DNA of 64,000 nt, from the NCBI GenBank assembly GCA_963816855.1, contig CAWFMA010000013.1:5673-69672 (forward strand), read 5' to 3'. The notes under the pieces were generated by a model, which saw nothing but the letters and a program-made list of their open reading frames with translations, was not told the origin of the DNA and searched no databases. Below, one piece after another: positions 63,880 through 64,000 of the stretch; within the stretch, counting starts at the first letter, position 1, and each line of letters opens with the position of its first letter. The DNA is from DASTFP01 sp963816855 (lineage in GTDB: Bacteria > Verrucomicrobiota > Verrucomicrobiia > Chthoniobacterales > Terrimicrobiaceae). The translations under genes were made by a program, and so were the position numbers.

Positions 63880-64000
63880 TTGGCTGAATTCAGAAAAGTA
63901 GACAGCAACGGGTTGGAAAGCGCGGGTTTCATTTTGAAGATCCTGGATTCTGTTATCCGAGAATTACATCCTCAAGGCTACTCACATCTGCTCGCATTTG
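63880..64000 (+). CDS. Possible partial CDS running off the right edge
   Basis: From a TTG at 63880 the frame stays open to the window end and reads plausibly (EFRKVDSNGLESAGFILKIL, then IRELHPQGYSHLLAF). It begins only a few bases after the terminator and has no strong ribosome site. About 40 residues are too few to assign a family. Confidence 0.25.
   Translation, partial: MAEFRKVDSNGLESAGFILKILDSVIRELHPQGYSHLLAF

Noticed and set aside
1..64000. CRISPR array, rRNA operon or complete prophage
   Set aside because: No regularly spaced repeats, no rRNA sequence and no phage structural genes were seen; the only phage-like gene is the integrase at 54155.

Overview
The window is a GC-rich bacterial chromosome segment with dense, mostly housekeeping gene content. 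It carries GTP-dependent PEP carboxykinase, an aa3-type oxidase operon, complex I subunits G and H, SRP54, ribosomal proteins S16 and S20, UvrC, the tyrA-aroA-cmk-plsC operon, ExbB/ExbD and TPR or lipoprotein envelope genes. A lipoprotein at 48818 has a proline/threonine-rich linker and a short conserved tail of a kind I associate with Verrucomicrobiota. With the ExbB-ExbD-TPR cluster and a DUF3352-like exported protein, this suggests a verrucomicrobial host; that is an inference, since no rRNA gene is present.

Layout. 1-5341: a probably truncated outer-membrane protein, a P-type cation ATPase, a small twin-arginine-signal peptide with six W-[IV]-N-R motifs that resembles GrrA-type cyclophane RiPP precursors, and a CorA-like transporter. 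5350-6208: an IS5-family element with a doubly frame-broken transposase. 6209-12141: a decayed stretch, a DUF2252 protein, pckG and an AI-2E-type permease. 12315-22495: a minus-strand respiratory operon encoding caa3 oxidase (subunits II-cyt c, I, III and a IV-like membrane protein), a dihaem cytochrome c, Rieske protein, cytochrome b fused to cytochrome c, a CtaG-polyferredoxin fusion and a YtkA-like protein. Together these make a quinol-to-oxygen electron path plus copper/assembly functions.

22609-28663: a Tat-exported M15-like peptidase, a TetR-HlyD-ABC efflux operon with an 18-codon relay micro-ORF, and the PIG-L deacetylase-nagB pair. 28951-35081: uvrC and, divergently, exbB-exbD-TPR protein-frameshifted secreted protein. 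35200-44792: purU, a FabZ-like dehydratase, TSUP plus DUF1634, an MFS exporter with a C-terminal ferredoxin-like domain, nuoG-nuoH, and DUF485-actP. 44882-53935: ffh, rpsP-khpA-lipoprotein, a DUF3352-like protein, lipoprotein-tyrA-aroA-cmk-plsC coupled by 4-bp overlaps, a homocysteine-methyltransferase-like protein lacking two zinc cysteines, and rpsT.

53974-64000 is accessory. A tRNA-Met is followed by a tyrosine recombinase, about 2.4 kb of decayed genes, and a sugar-uptake locus. That locus has a GntR/FCD regulator divergent from a periplasmic binding protein and a 1210-residue polypeptide that joins both ATPase modules and two permease domains of a ribose-type ABC importer. The clearest candidates for new biology are the W-[IV]-N-R peptide, the one-chain ABC importer, the CtaG-polyferredoxin fusion and the zinc-ligand-less methyltransferase.
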